Shown here piece after piece: positions 25,958 to 34,764 of a stretch of 38,093 bases of DNA (position 1 is its first letter; every line of letters begins with the position of its first letter). The notes beneath the pieces were generated by a model that saw only the letters and a list, made by a program, of their open reading frames with translations, searched no databases and had not been told where the DNA came from. The stretch is taken from positions 1 to 38,093 of the forward strand of contig CAYGPI010000010.1 of assembly GCA_964351745.1 (NCBI GenBank). Direction: 5' to 3'. Source of the stretch: CAYNJF01 sp964351745. GTDB taxonomy: Bacteria; Pseudomonadota; Gammaproteobacteria; Berkiellales; Berkiellaceae. A program made the position numbers and the translations under genes.

Positions 25958-26760
25958 GTCTAGTGGTTAATGTCGCTGTATTGCAAATGTCTTCGACCCA
26001 TGATCTGGAAGAGAATTTTCAAAAAATTGAGCAGGGCTTAAAAGATGCTAAAGCCAAAGCTTGTGACTGCCTGGTTTTGCCAGAAGATTGCTTAACCCTT
26101 GGTATGGATCCGACTCAAAAACTCAATCTTGCAAATAAATATAAAAAGGTGATGGAGCGGTTAGGCTCTATGGCTTCCAAAGCTAAGAGTTGGCTGATTG
26201 CCGGTAGCATCCCAGTTGTTTTCGATAAGACACGGTATTATTCAACCTGCTTTGTATTTGATGATAGAGGATGTGTGGTTTCCCAATATGAGAAGATACA
26301 TTTATTTGATGTTGCAGTGAGCGATTCGGTCTCATTTAAAGAGTCAGAGACGGTGATGGCTGGTGAAAAGACTCAGGTTGTTCAAACGCCATTTGGGGCG
26401 ATTGGCCTATCGATTTGTTATGATGTTCGATTTCCAGCTTTGTATCAAACCTTGTCACAATTAGGAGCAAACGTCTTGGTTGTGCCTTCAGCTTTTACTC
26501 CACAGACTGGGAAAGCGCACTGGGAACTTTTACTGAGAGCAAGAGCGGTTGAAAACTTATGCTACGTGTTGGCTCCTAATCAGTATGGTCTAAGGCACAG
26601 TGGTGAAAGCACCTATGGGCATAGCTGTATCATTAGTCCATGGGGTGATGTCCTATCACTTTTGGAACACGGTGAAGGCGTGATAACAGCATCTCTCGAT
26701 TTTGAATATTTAGAAAAATTACGATCAGATTTTCCGGTTTTAAAACACCGTCAATCATAA
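25954..26760 (+). CDS. Carbon-nitrogen hydrolase, Nit1/Nit2-like amidase
   Basis: This nitrilase-superfamily enzyme most resembles Nit1/Nit2 (deaminated-glutathione amidase or omega-amidase type). The 268 residues carry the Glu-Lys-Cys triad: Glu44 (VLPEDC), Lys114 (YEKIHLFD) and Cys155 (SICYDVRFP). Conserved RARAVEN and the GHSCIISPWGD segment are also present. GTG start overlapping the yhdP stop. The tldD start follows 10 bases after the stop, with AAAGGAAA just upstream. It likely acts in cytoplasmic metabolite repair, but the exact substrate cannot be told from sequence. Confidence 0.92.
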   Translation: MSLVVNVAVLQMSSTHDLEENFQKIEQGLKDAKAKACDCLVLPEDCLTLGMDPTQKLNLANKYKKVMERLGSMASKAKSWLIAGSIPVVFDKTRYYSTCFVFDDRGCVVSQYEKIHLFDVAVSDSVSFKESETVMAGEKTQVVQTPFGAIGLSICYDVRFPALYQTLSQLGANVLVVPSAFTPQTGKAHWELLLRARAVENLCYVLAPNQYGLRHSGESTYGHSCIISPWGDVLSLLEHGEGVITASLDFEYLEKLRSDFPVLKHRQS

Positions 26761-26770
26761 AGGAAACGGC

Positions 26771-28210
26771 ATGACAGTACTTCAAATTGCAAAAGCACGG
26801 TTGCTAGAGCCAACAGGTATTAGTGAGTCAGATTTAGAGAGAACATTAAGTTCATTACTAGGGCAATCCATTGACGGTGGCGACCTTTATTTTCAGCATG
26901 TTATCTCAGAATCTTTTACGTTAGAAGATGGCATTATTAAAGATGGCTCAAGTGCTATTGAGCAGGGCGTTGGTGTTAGAGCGATGAGTGGCGATAAGAC
27001 AGGTTTTGCCTATTCTGATGATATTATCTTAACAGCGCTTGAGCAATCGGTGATGGCTGCAAAATCAATCTCTCATCGAGGTCAACAAGGCACTGTGCAA
27101 GCTTGGCGCTCAACTAGACCAAAATCGCTTTATACAGATGAGAACCCTATTGATCTGATGAGCTACGAAGATAAGCTTTCTATTTTAAGAGAGCTTGATA
27201 GCTACACCCGTCAATTAGATAGCTGTGTCAAGGAAGTGATTGTTTCCCTCAATGGTGTTTTTGAAACCATCCTTATTGTTGCAACTGACGGCACTTTAAA
27301 TGCTGATATTCGTCCTTTGGTTCGTCTCAATGTTTCCGTTATCGTTGAAAAAGATGGCGTTAGAGAGACCGCAAGTTTTGGTGGTGGTGGTCGCCAGCCC
27401 TATCAAATGTTTTTAGACGATGACAAATATAAGGCTTATGCCAGAGAAGCTTTAAGGTTAGCCCTTGTCAAAGTGGAGGCCTGTGAAGCACCTGCTGGGA
27501 TGATGCCAGTTGTACTGGGGCCAGGTTGGCCTGGTGTTTTACTTCATGAAGCTGTTGGCCATGGTTTGGAGGGCGATTTTAATAGAAAGGAAACCTCAGC
27601 TTTTTCTGGTCGGGTCGGCGAGCGAGTCGCATCGCCTTTGTGTACGATTGTCGATGATGGCACTTTAGAGAGTCGACGAGGTTCGTTGACGATTGATGAT
27701 GAAGGGGTTGCGACGCAAAGAACTGTATTAATTGAAGATGGCATTTTAAAAGGATATATGCAGGATAAAATGAATGCAAAACTGATGAAGGTTGCATCAA
27801 CGGGTAATGGGCGCAGAGAATCTTATGCGCATGTCCCTATGCCTAGAATGACTAATACTTTTATGTTGGCAGGGCCTCATGATCCAGACGAAATTATTCA
27901 ATCAGTAAAAAAAGGGATCTATGCTAAACATTTTGGTGGCGGACAAGTCGATATAACCTCCGGCAAGTTTGTGTTCAGCGCTCAAGAAGCCTATTTGATT
28001 GAGAATGGTCGAATCACTAAGCCTATCAAAGGAGCTACGCTTATTGGGAATGGGCCTGAAGTGATGACAAAAATTTCCATGGTAGGGCATGATTTGAAGT
28101 TGGATGAAGGGGTAGGCACCTGTGGTAAGGATGGGCAAAGTGTTCCCGTTGGTGTAGGGCAGCCAACCTTACTGGTTGATGAGTTAACAGTAGGAGGAAC
28201 CCAATCATGA
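26771..28210 (+). CDS. tldD: Metalloprotease subunit TldD
   Basis: TldD and PmbA (TldE) form a heterodimeric protease that degrades unfolded or modified peptides; in E. coli it matures microcin B17 and affects CcdA. The 479 residues carry the zinc motif HEAVGH at 259-264, so this is the catalytic subunit. Conserved GPGWPGVLLHEAVGHGLEG, then GNGRRESYAHVPMPRMTNTF and GGGQVDITSGKF are seen. The start has AAGGAAACGGC upstream, and the stop overlaps pmbA by ATGA, suggesting equal expression of the two subunits. In Pseudomonas a yjgA gene separates the two; here nothing does. Confidence 0.97.
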   Translation: MTVLQIAKARLLEPTGISESDLERTLSSLLGQSIDGGDLYFQHVISESFTLEDGIIKDGSSAIEQGVGVRAMSGDKTGFAYSDDIILTALEQSVMAAKSISHRGQQGTVQAWRSTRPKSLYTDENPIDLMSYEDKLSILRELDSYTRQLDSCVKEVIVSLNGVFETILIVATDGTLNADIRPLVRLNVSVIVEKDGVRETASFGGGGRQPYQMFLDDDKYKAYAREALRLALVKVEACEAPAGMMPVVLGPGWPGVLLHEAVGHGLEGDFNRKETSAFSGRVGERVASPLCTIVDDGTLESRRGSLTIDDEGVATQRTVLIEDGILKGYMQDKMNAKLMKVASTGNGRRESYAHVPMPRMTNTFMLAGPHDPDEIIQSVKKGIYAKHFGGGQVDITSGKFVFSAQEAYLIENGRITKPIKGATLIGNGPEVMTKISMVGHDLKLDEGVGTCGKDGQSVPVGVGQPTLLVDELTVGGTQS

Positions 28211-29571
28211 GTGACACAATGAATGCTTTGCAAACACGCATAGAGGATTTTGTTGATAGTGAGTCTTTAAAAAACACAGTTCAAGACATGATTGATTTGG
28301 CTTTGAAAAAGGGCGCAACAAGTTGTGAAGTTGGGGCTAATATCTCTCAAGGATTATCTTTGAATGTTCGCAAACAATCTTTAGAAAATATTGAGTTCAA
28401 TCGTGACAAAGGGATTGGGTTAACCGTTTATGTTGGGCATAAAAAGGGCTCGGCATCGACGAATGATTTATCTTTGAAAGCCATAGAAAGAACGGTTGAT
28501 GCTGCTTTAAATTTAGCTAAATACACTCAAGAAGATCCTTTCTCGGGATTAGCAGATAAAGAAAGTTTAGCTTTTAACCTCATTGATTGTGATTTGTATC
28601 ATCCTTGGACTTTATCTATGGATGAGATGAAGCAATGGGCCTTTGAATGTGAAGATTACGCTCTCAAGGCCGATCCCCGTATTAGTAATAGTGAAGGGGC
28701 GAGTCTTGGTACTTCTCAATCATATCGAGTCTATGGTAATAGCCATGGGTTTATAGGGGCTTATCCATCAACGCGCCATGGTTTGTCTTGTGTGGTCATT
28801 GCACAAGATAAGCATGGCATGCAAAGAGATTATCAATACACCTCCTCAAGAAATCCAGAAAAGTTATGGTCCCCTAAAAGAATCGGGATCGAGGCTGCTC
28901 AGAGAGCAGTTAGCCGATTGTCTAGTAAACCCATTGAAACACAAAAATTGCCTGTTATTTTTAGAAACAATGTTGCTGCCACACTGTTTGGTCATTTTTG
29001 TAGTGCTATTTCAGGAGGTAGACTATATAGGAAGTCATCTTTTTTGCAAGATTGCAAAGGAGAGAGCATTTTTCATCCTAAAATACAGTTGAGTGAGAAT
29101 CCTCATTTAAAACAAGCGATAGGCTCTTCTTCGTTTGATGGTGATGGTGTACAAACGAAATCAAGAGATCTCATTAAAAACGGTATTGTGCAGGATTATA
29201 TCTTAAGTGCTTACTCTTCACGAAAACTTAATCTGCCTAACACAGCCAATGCGGGTGGGGTACGTAATTTGATACTTGCCTCAACAGATGCAAGTTTAGA
29301 GGATTTAATTTTATCTCAGGAAAAGGCATTGTTTGTCACAGACGTGATGGGACAGGGTGTTAATCTATTAACGGGAGACTATTCCAGAGGGGCTGCAGGA
29401 TTTTTAATTGAGAATGGTCAGCTGACTAAACCTGTTAGCGAAGTGACGATAGCTTCTAATCTTAAGGATATGTTTCAAAGGATGAGTTGCGTTTCAAATG
29501 ATGTCGATACAAGAGGCAACACACAAACAGGCTCTGTTTTGGTTGAGATGATGACAGTAGCAGGCTCTTAA
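28207..29571 (+). CDS. pmbA: Metalloprotease-associated subunit PmbA (TldE)
   Basis: PmbA is the non-zinc partner of TldD. The 454 residues have the U62 family fold, with GATSCEVGANISQGLSLNVR at the start, then SSFDGDGVQTKSRDLIKNGI and the C-terminal GNTQTGSVLVEMMTVAGS, but no HExxxH, as expected for this subunit. It overlaps tldD by 4 bases. Its stop codon overlaps the stop codon of the convergent gene at 29568 by 2 bases, with no terminator between them. Confidence 0.95.
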   Translation: MSDTMNALQTRIEDFVDSESLKNTVQDMIDLALKKGATSCEVGANISQGLSLNVRKQSLENIEFNRDKGIGLTVYVGHKKGSASTNDLSLKAIERTVDAALNLAKYTQEDPFSGLADKESLAFNLIDCDLYHPWTLSMDEMKQWAFECEDYALKADPRISNSEGASLGTSQSYRVYGNSHGFIGAYPSTRHGLSCVVIAQDKHGMQRDYQYTSSRNPEKLWSPKRIGIEAAQRAVSRLSSKPIETQKLPVIFRNNVAATLFGHFCSAISGGRLYRKSSFLQDCKGESIFHPKIQLSENPHLKQAIGSSSFDGDGVQTKSRDLIKNGIVQDYILSAYSSRKLNLPNTANAGGVRNLILASTDASLEDLILSQEKALFVTDVMGQGVNLLTGDYSRGAAGFLIENGQLTKPVSEVTIASNLKDMFQRMSCVSNDVDTRGNTQTGSVLVEMMTVAGS

Positions 29572-30131
29572 TATGATCGACGGTATGCTCCAAGATTTCT
29601 ATCCACCGACACAGCTCTTCTAAGGGGAGGGCGTGGACTCTCTGTGCCTGAGGGGTAGTATCCGGTATGCCTTTGCAGCACTTCAAGAGCAGCAGCCACA
29701 CTTTGTTGATCTTCTGGGGATAAATCTTTGAAAGAGCGGGATGCATCAGCATTGTGTCGTCGATTATCTCTCTGGCGTCCTTTCATATAAGCATAAAGGC
29801 CAGTAAACGATCCAAGTGAAAGTACCGTTTTCCAACTTCCTGAAAGCCATGAAAAAATATCATGCCACTTGAATCCTGCATATCCAATAAGTTCACATTT
29901 TACATAGCCAGATCCACTCGTCCATAAGGCACTGAATGGGTTAGGGAAAAACGAGTTGGCTGGTTGCATGAAGTAGCAAAATTTCCGAGAAATACTACCT
30001 ACGAGGAGTGGAGATAAAAGTGTGACTGCTGCAACCACGGGGATCCCAAATAAGATTGAAAACCCGATAAGTATAGATTTTAATTTACTTCTAGGTATTT
30101 TTTCTTCGGTGTTACGTCGCAAGATCAACAT
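29568..30131 (-). CDS. Membrane protein with two predicted spans, unknown
   Basis: One hundred eighty-seven residues; I do not recognise a family. Residues about 18-44 (LKSILIGFSILFGIPVVAAV) form one transmembrane helix, a second hydrophobic stretch is at about 88-112 (IFSWLSGSWKTVLSLGSFTG), and the segment between carries Cys and aromatic residues. The C-terminal tail is hydrophilic and Arg-rich, with SPEDQQSVAAALEVLQRHTG and an ending in RAVSVDRNLGAYRRSY. AGAAAGG lies immediately before ATG 30131, so the true start may be the TTG codon just after it. The 3' end overlaps pmbA by 4 bases. Real gene likely but not certain. Confidence 0.6.
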   Translation of the reverse strand: MLILRRNTEEKIPRSKLKSILIGFSILFGIPVVAAVTLLSPLLVGSISRKFCYFMQPANSFFPNPFSALWTSGSGYVKCELIGYAGFKWHDIFSWLSGSWKTVLSLGSFTGLYAYMKGRQRDNRRHNADASRSFKDLSPEDQQSVAAALEVLQRHTGYYPSGTESPRPPLRRAVSVDRNLGAYRRSY

Positions 30132-30227
30132 CCTTTCTAACCTTGATAGTTTCTATCGTATAAGATTTTTGAAAGAAAACAAGCCTGTTGAAAAAGACAG
30201 TATCGGTATTTGATGGGGCAGGGAGAA

Positions 30228-30254
30228 AGCCTAGCGACTGAAAAGTGCTAGGCT
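30228..30254 (-). terminator. Intrinsic terminator-like hairpin after the Sel1 gene
   Basis: AGCCTAGC (30228-30235) pairs with GCTAGGCT (30247-30254), an 8-bp perfect stem, with a further ACT/AGT step inside around a GAAA loop on the plus strand. On the minus strand it follows the Sel1-repeat stop by 7 bases and is trailed by TTTCTC. This fits a terminator of that gene. Confidence 0.65.
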
Positions 30255-30261
30255 GAGTCGT

Positions 30262-31686
30262 TTAAATGCCAGGGTTAAGTTGATTGTATAGTTCTCGACT
30301 TAAGGTTTGTCCGCTAGCAATTTGCTCTGGAGACATTTCATTCATAATTAAGGTCCGAGCTGATTGGGCCTCAACTATGTCTTGACCAGCACTTAAGTTA
30401 AACCAAGCATAAGCTTGAGGGAAATTACGCGTGACAAACCGCCCGGTATAATACAGTAAACCGATTTCAAACTGAGCATCTGGTTGATTGTGACTTGCTG
30501 CGCGCTTAAGCCAAGAGATGCCATTTTGAGGATCTTGAATAACTCCATCTCCTTCAAGATACATCATACCAAGGTGGTATTCAGCATCAGGATAGTTTCT
30601 TTGCGCGGCAGATTGGAGCCAGCGATATCCTTGAAGTAAGTCCTGGGGTAATTGATCACCTTTTAGGTACATGAGGCCAAGTTTGGTTTCAGCTTCACTA
30701 TTTCCTTGACGAGCTTGTGCTTGTAGCCATGCAATAGAGCCAACAACAACTTCTTGGGCTTCCTTGTGCTTTTGCTTCACCAAGATTTCTTGAGATGGTA
30801 AAAGAGACAGCGTGTAGTACTTAATAGCTTCAGCTTCGTTAAAAGCAGCGCCTAAGCCCAATAAATGCATCCATGACAGGTAAGCCTGAGCATCTCGGTG
30901 ATGGCTCTCTGAGGCTCTATAAAACCAGTTCAAAGCTTCATCATCATTTTTCTCAACGCCGTCGCCTTCAAAATATAGAACAGCTAAGTTGAATTGTGCA
31001 TCTGGGTGATTTTCATTAGCGGCTTCTAACAAAAGAGGGAACGCGTCGGTAGCATTTGGATCGCCATCAATACCCAATAATAAATCTAAAGCCTTTGAGT
31101 ATGCACTATATCCGGCACTATTTTCATTTTGAGTATAATACTGTATGTCAAATGCTTCGCGAGTTTGCTCTGGTGCCTTAATATCGCCATCTTTGATTGA
31201 ACTTCGGTACCATTCAAAGGCTAAGTCCATATCTTTAGGTGCGCCTAAACCAAGTCTATAAGCGAGGCTTACTGTGAATTTAGCAATAGAATAACCTTGC
31301 TTTGCAGCTGCAAGATAAAGTTTAAATGCGAGCGAGTCATTTTGATCAACACCAAGTCCAGCACTGTGCATTTTACCAAGATAGTATTGGCTTTGTGCAT
31401 CCAAATTAGTTGCGCCCCTTTGAAACCATTCTGCTGCTGTCTTATTATTAGACACAACACCATGTCCGTAAAAATACATTAAGCCTAAAGTTCGTTGGGC
31501 AATTTTGTCATTAGCCTTTGCTGCTTTATCACATTTCTCCAAAGCACTTATGAAATGACCAGCGGAATAAGCGCTGTCACAAGCCGATGTACTCTTTTGT
31601 GCGGAGGCAACATGATGAGCCGGTGGTGGGGCTGCCAGTGCAGAAGAGGATAATGCCACAAAAGTTAATGGAATCCAGTATCTCAT
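30262..31686 (-). CDS. Exported Sel1-repeat (TPR-like) protein
   Basis: The 474-residue protein begins with the signal peptide MRYWIPLTFVALSSSALA and then consists largely of Sel1-like repeats. Repeat cores seen include AQRTLGLMYFYGHGVVSNNK, SQYYLGKMHSAGLGVDQNDS, AQFNLAVLYFEGDGVEKNDD, AETKLGLMYLKGDQLPQDL and AEYHLGMMYLEGDGVIQDPQ, about eight to nine units in total, with a linker region at about 185-205 that breaks the pattern. Sel1 proteins mediate protein-protein contacts; several in Legionella (LpnE, EnhC) act in host-cell entry and trafficking, which is known for those proteins and only suggestive here. Clear AGGAGA ribosome binding site. Divergent from the EAL gene. Confidence 0.9.
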   Translation of the reverse strand: MRYWIPLTFVALSSSALAAPPPAHHVASAQKSTSACDSAYSAGHFISALEKCDKAAKANDKIAQRTLGLMYFYGHGVVSNNKTAAEWFQRGATNLDAQSQYYLGKMHSAGLGVDQNDSLAFKLYLAAAKQGYSIAKFTVSLAYRLGLGAPKDMDLAFEWYRSSIKDGDIKAPEQTREAFDIQYYTQNENSAGYSAYSKALDLLLGIDGDPNATDAFPLLLEAANENHPDAQFNLAVLYFEGDGVEKNDDEALNWFYRASESHHRDAQAYLSWMHLLGLGAAFNEAEAIKYYTLSLLPSQEILVKQKHKEAQEVVVGSIAWLQAQARQGNSEAETKLGLMYLKGDQLPQDLLQGYRWLQSAAQRNYPDAEYHLGMMYLEGDGVIQDPQNGISWLKRAASHNQPDAQFEIGLLYYTGRFVTRNFPQAYAWFNLSAGQDIVEAQSARTLIMNEMSPEQIASGQTLSRELYNQLNPGI

Positions 31687-31812
31687 TTTATCTCCTAGAT
31701 GGGATTAATCCTTAGCGGATTTTATTTTATATTAAATACCTTAGTTATCCAAATGAAGTCGTATGATTGTGACTATATTTATAAAGTATACCTATTTGAG
31801 AAAATTTGCTAA

Positions 31813-33522
31813 ATGGAACTACTGTATTTATTTGTAGCATTGTTGGCTGTTTGTGGCCTTGCAGGGATTACTACCCTGTACTTTCAAATGCGATCTAAAA
31901 ATGAAGTATTGCACAAGAAACTAGCTGAGCGAGAAGCTTTTTCTCATTTTCCTCAATTAAATCCTCATCCAATCATGCGCTTTAATGCTGAGGGCATTTT
32001 ATTGTTTGCTAATCCTGCTAGTCAAAACCTCTTAAAGTATTGGAATATCCAAACGGGTGTTGCTCTTCCTAATGATTGGAAGAATTTAGTGAAACAAGTT
32101 ATTTTGGACAAAAAATCGCAAGAATTTGATATAGAGCATCATGGGCATGCTTTCTTACTTACTTTTACGCCTGTCCAAAATACTAAAGTGGTTAATTGTT
32201 ATGGGCTGGATGTGACAGAAAAGCAAAAGGCGATGGATGAAGTTATGAAAAAAACTTTATATGATCCATTAACCCACTTGCCTAATCGTACTTTACTTCT
32301 AGACTATTTGAAACTGCATGCTGAGCATTTGAAACCTAAGCATAAAATGTTTGTTTTTATGATTACAATAAGTGACTTGGCTGAGATTGTTACCATGCAT
32401 CCAGATGCCATCATTGAAGCTTTAATTATTGAAATTAAGGATCAATTGGAAAGTATCAAGTCATTAGATGCAACCATTGGGAAGCCCAGCGAGCGCTCAT
32501 TTACCCTGATAGAAAGTGAGCTGTTTAATCATGGGCAAGCGATCAATGTGGCTCAGAAAATATTGAACCTTTTCGCTGCGCCTTTAGCTATCGGCAAAGC
32601 CTCTATCTTACCCAAAATCACGATTGGGATTAGCGTCTATCCAGATGACTCACAAATACCAGAGCTTATCCTTAGGAACGCAAAACTAGCTCAGTCAAGG
32701 GTCGTGGCACAAAGAAAGCAGGTTCTGTTTTATCAATCGGATATGGATGAGCAAGTTTCAGCTAAAAGGCGCATTCTTGTTGATCTTCATCAAGCTCTTA
32801 ACCACCAGGAGTTGATGTTGTACTATCAAGCTCAGTGGTCGATTAGTAAAAATTGCTTTATAGGTGCAGAAGCTTTATTAAGATGGAAACATCCAACAAA
32901 AGGGTTCATTTCTCCATTCTTTTTTGTTGCAGCAGCTGAGGAGTCAGGTCTTATCATTCCAATTGGTCGTTGGGTTATAGAAACGGCATGTCAGTACGCC
33001 CTTCAATTAAGAGCAGCTAATTTACTTGTCAAAACAGCGATCAATTTGTCTGCAGTACAGCTCATGCAAGAAAATTTTGTTGAGGATATTCTGGAAATTA
33101 TTCAACGGTACAAAGTAACACCAGATATGTTTGAGCTGGAAATTACTGAAGGCGTTGTTATCCAAGATATACAAAAAACAATTGAAAAAATGCATGAATT
33201 GAGGAAAGCCGGTTTTTCTCTGGCTATTGATGATTTTGGTACTGGCTACTCATCTCTCAGTTATTTACAACAATTTCCAGTCCAAAAGCTAAAAATTGAT
33301 AGAGCTTTTATTAAAGACATGGATACTTCTGTACAAAGCTTTAATATGACGCGTGGCATTATTGAATTAGGGCACAGTTTAAATCTCAATTTAGTCGCTG
33401 AGGGGGCTGAAAGCGCTGAGCAGGTCAATTTACTACAAAAGATGAATTGCGATATCATTCAAGGTTACTATTTCAGTAAACCTGTTCCCTTTGACCAATA
33501 TATTGCGCTACTCACCAAATAA
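31813..33522 (+). CDS. Membrane PAS / degenerate GGDEF / EAL c-di-GMP phosphodiesterase
   Basis: The product hydrolyses, or at least binds, cyclic di-GMP. In 569 residues: an N-terminal transmembrane helix (about 3-25), a PAS-like sensor (about 48-135, FNAEGILLFANPASQNLL), a GGDEF domain (about 150-310) with intact DPLTHLPNR but with GKPSERSF where GGDEF should be, and an EAL domain (about 325-565). EAL residues are all present: Glu353 in EALLRW, Asn411, Glu443, Asp473-Asp474 in DDFGTGYSS, Lys494, Glu530 and Gln550. So the cyclase is dead and the phosphodiesterase is probably active. fliM lies next, so a link to motility control is plausible but not shown. Confidence 0.93.
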   Translation: MELLYLFVALLAVCGLAGITTLYFQMRSKNEVLHKKLAEREAFSHFPQLNPHPIMRFNAEGILLFANPASQNLLKYWNIQTGVALPNDWKNLVKQVILDKKSQEFDIEHHGHAFLLTFTPVQNTKVVNCYGLDVTEKQKAMDEVMKKTLYDPLTHLPNRTLLLDYLKLHAEHLKPKHKMFVFMITISDLAEIVTMHPDAIIEALIIEIKDQLESIKSLDATIGKPSERSFTLIESELFNHGQAINVAQKILNLFAAPLAIGKASILPKITIGISVYPDDSQIPELILRNAKLAQSRVVAQRKQVLFYQSDMDEQVSAKRRILVDLHQALNHQELMLYYQAQWSISKNCFIGAEALLRWKHPTKGFISPFFFVAAAEESGLIIPIGRWVIETACQYALQLRAANLLVKTAINLSAVQLMQENFVEDILEIIQRYKVTPDMFELEITEGVVIQDIQKTIEKMHELRKAGFSLAIDDFGTGYSSLSYLQQFPVQKLKIDRAFIKDMDTSVQSFNMTRGIIELGHSLNLNLVAEGAESAEQVNLLQKMNCDIIQGYYFSKPVPFDQYIALLTK

Positions 33523-33772
33523 ATGACTTGGTCTTATACCTTAGTCATATCCCACCATGCCTATGAACTCATCGATATAGAATCAAACTAGAAGTAAAAA
33601 CCTATGTCAAGTAAAACTGTCAATAAAATGACGCCAATTTAATAGCTTATGTGACAACATGAGTTGGTATAAGATTCAAGTGCTTGATCTGCAAGGCGTC
33701 AAAGTGGCATGGAAATTGCTGCTTAGTCTAAAGAGTAGCGGCGTTATGCCATTAGGAGCCCATGGAAAAGCT
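33523..33772. other. 250-bp gap between the EAL gene and fliM
   Basis: Just after the EAL stop, ATGACT (33523-33528) pairs with AGTCAT (33543-33548) with an inner GGT/ACC step, a possible terminator stem without a T-run. Farther on is AT-rich DNA with TAAAACTG (33612-33619) and GCCAATTT (33633-33640), which resembles the sigma-28 pattern, but the spacing is two bases too long. In-frame codons upstream of ATG 33773 exist back to 33659 but lack family similarity. Confidence 0.4.
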
Positions 33773-34762
33773 ATGTCCGATGATAATGAAACAGATCAAG
33801 TAGAGAAAGCCCAAGTTGATTTGGAGCAAGATGAGATTAATGCGCTTCTTTCAGAAGAGGGATCTGTTGGGGAAGCGAAGAGTGGCTCACCGCGTCTATT
33901 TGATTTTAATCAGCAAGAAAAAATAATTCGTGGCCGTATGCCTGCGCTGGATATCATCCATGATCGATTTATTAGAAATTTTAAGTTTAGTTTGTACAAT
34001 CGATTGAGAAAAACCATTGACATGACTGTCAAACCAGTCAAGATCATAAAATATGGTGAGTATTTAAATTTGGTTTCAAGTTTGACAAGCTTTAATGTTG
34101 TTCAAGTGCCACCTTTACTCGGCAATGCTCTCTTTGTTTTTGATCGTGATTTAGTCTTCTCTATGGTTGACAGTTTCTTTGGAGGTAATAGCAAACGAGA
34201 GGTTACCTTAGAAAAGAGTGAATTTACGCCTGCAGAGCATCATGTTATTAAATCGCTGTTAGACATTCTCTTTAAGGATCTAAAAGATGCCTGGAGCCCT
34301 ATTTTTCCTGTGCAATTTGAGTTTGTCAAATCTGAAGAGAATCCTAAGCTAACTAAAATTGTTAACGCCAATGATCCAGTCATCGTTTCAAGTTTCACGA
34401 TTGAACTGGAGTCAGGAGAAGGCGAGATACATTTTTTACTACCTTTTTCGATGATAGAGCCGATCAAAGACATTTTAAACGCTGGAGCACAAAGTGATAG
34501 TGATAAAAGAGATTCAAAATGGGGCAGCTCTATCAAAACACAAATGATGGATGCAGAGGTGGAAGTCCGATGCGTGCTTGCAGACATTGATGTTAAGTTA
34601 AAAGATTTGGTTAAATTCAAAGAAGGTAGTGTTTTGAATCTAGATATGCCAGAGTGCGCCTCTATCTTGGTTGGTAATACGCCGATTTTAAACGCAAAAT
34701 TTGGCGTACATCATGGTAAAAACGCTGTTAAAATACTTTCCAAGGTTGAAAAGAAAACTTAG
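33773..34762 (+). CDS. fliM: Flagellar motor switch protein FliM
   Basis: FliM forms the middle of the flagellar C-ring and binds phospho-CheY through an N-terminal peptide. The start ATG 33773 (MSDDNETDQVEKAQVD) gives 329 residues, the usual length, with GGAAAAG about 6 bases upstream; an in-frame extension from 33659 is rejected. Seen: the CheY-binding motif EQDEINALL at about 18-26, the middle domain starting RGRMPALDIIHDRFIRNF, the family signature VFDRDLVFSMVDSFFGG, and the C-terminal SPOA domain (LADIDVKLKDLVKFKEGSVL). No other flagellar gene lies within the window. It is unlike the usual fliLMNOPQR setting. Confidence 0.92.
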   Translation: MSDDNETDQVEKAQVDLEQDEINALLSEEGSVGEAKSGSPRLFDFNQQEKIIRGRMPALDIIHDRFIRNFKFSLYNRLRKTIDMTVKPVKIIKYGEYLNLVSSLTSFNVVQVPPLLGNALFVFDRDLVFSMVDSFFGGNSKREVTLEKSEFTPAEHHVIKSLLDILFKDLKDAWSPIFPVQFEFVKSEENPKLTKIVNANDPVIVSSFTIELESGEGEIHFLLPFSMIEPIKDILNAGAQSDSDKRDSKWGSSIKTQMMDAEVEVRCVLADIDVKLKDLVKFKEGSVLNLDMPECASILVGNTPILNAKFGVHHGKNAVKILSKVEKKT

Positions 34763-34764
34763 TG

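Noticed and set aside
27544..28277. Several minus-strand open frames within tldD and at the tldD-pmbA junction
   Set aside because: No ribosome binding sites or family similarity; they lie opposite conserved coding sequence.
33612..33640. Sigma-28-like flagellar promoter before fliM
   Set aside because: TAAA and GCC are 17 bases apart instead of about 15, and the -10 part matches poorly.
33659..33772. N-terminal extension of FliM
   Set aside because: It has no similarity to FliM, and the start at 33773 gives the usual length with the CheY-binding motif near the N-terminus.
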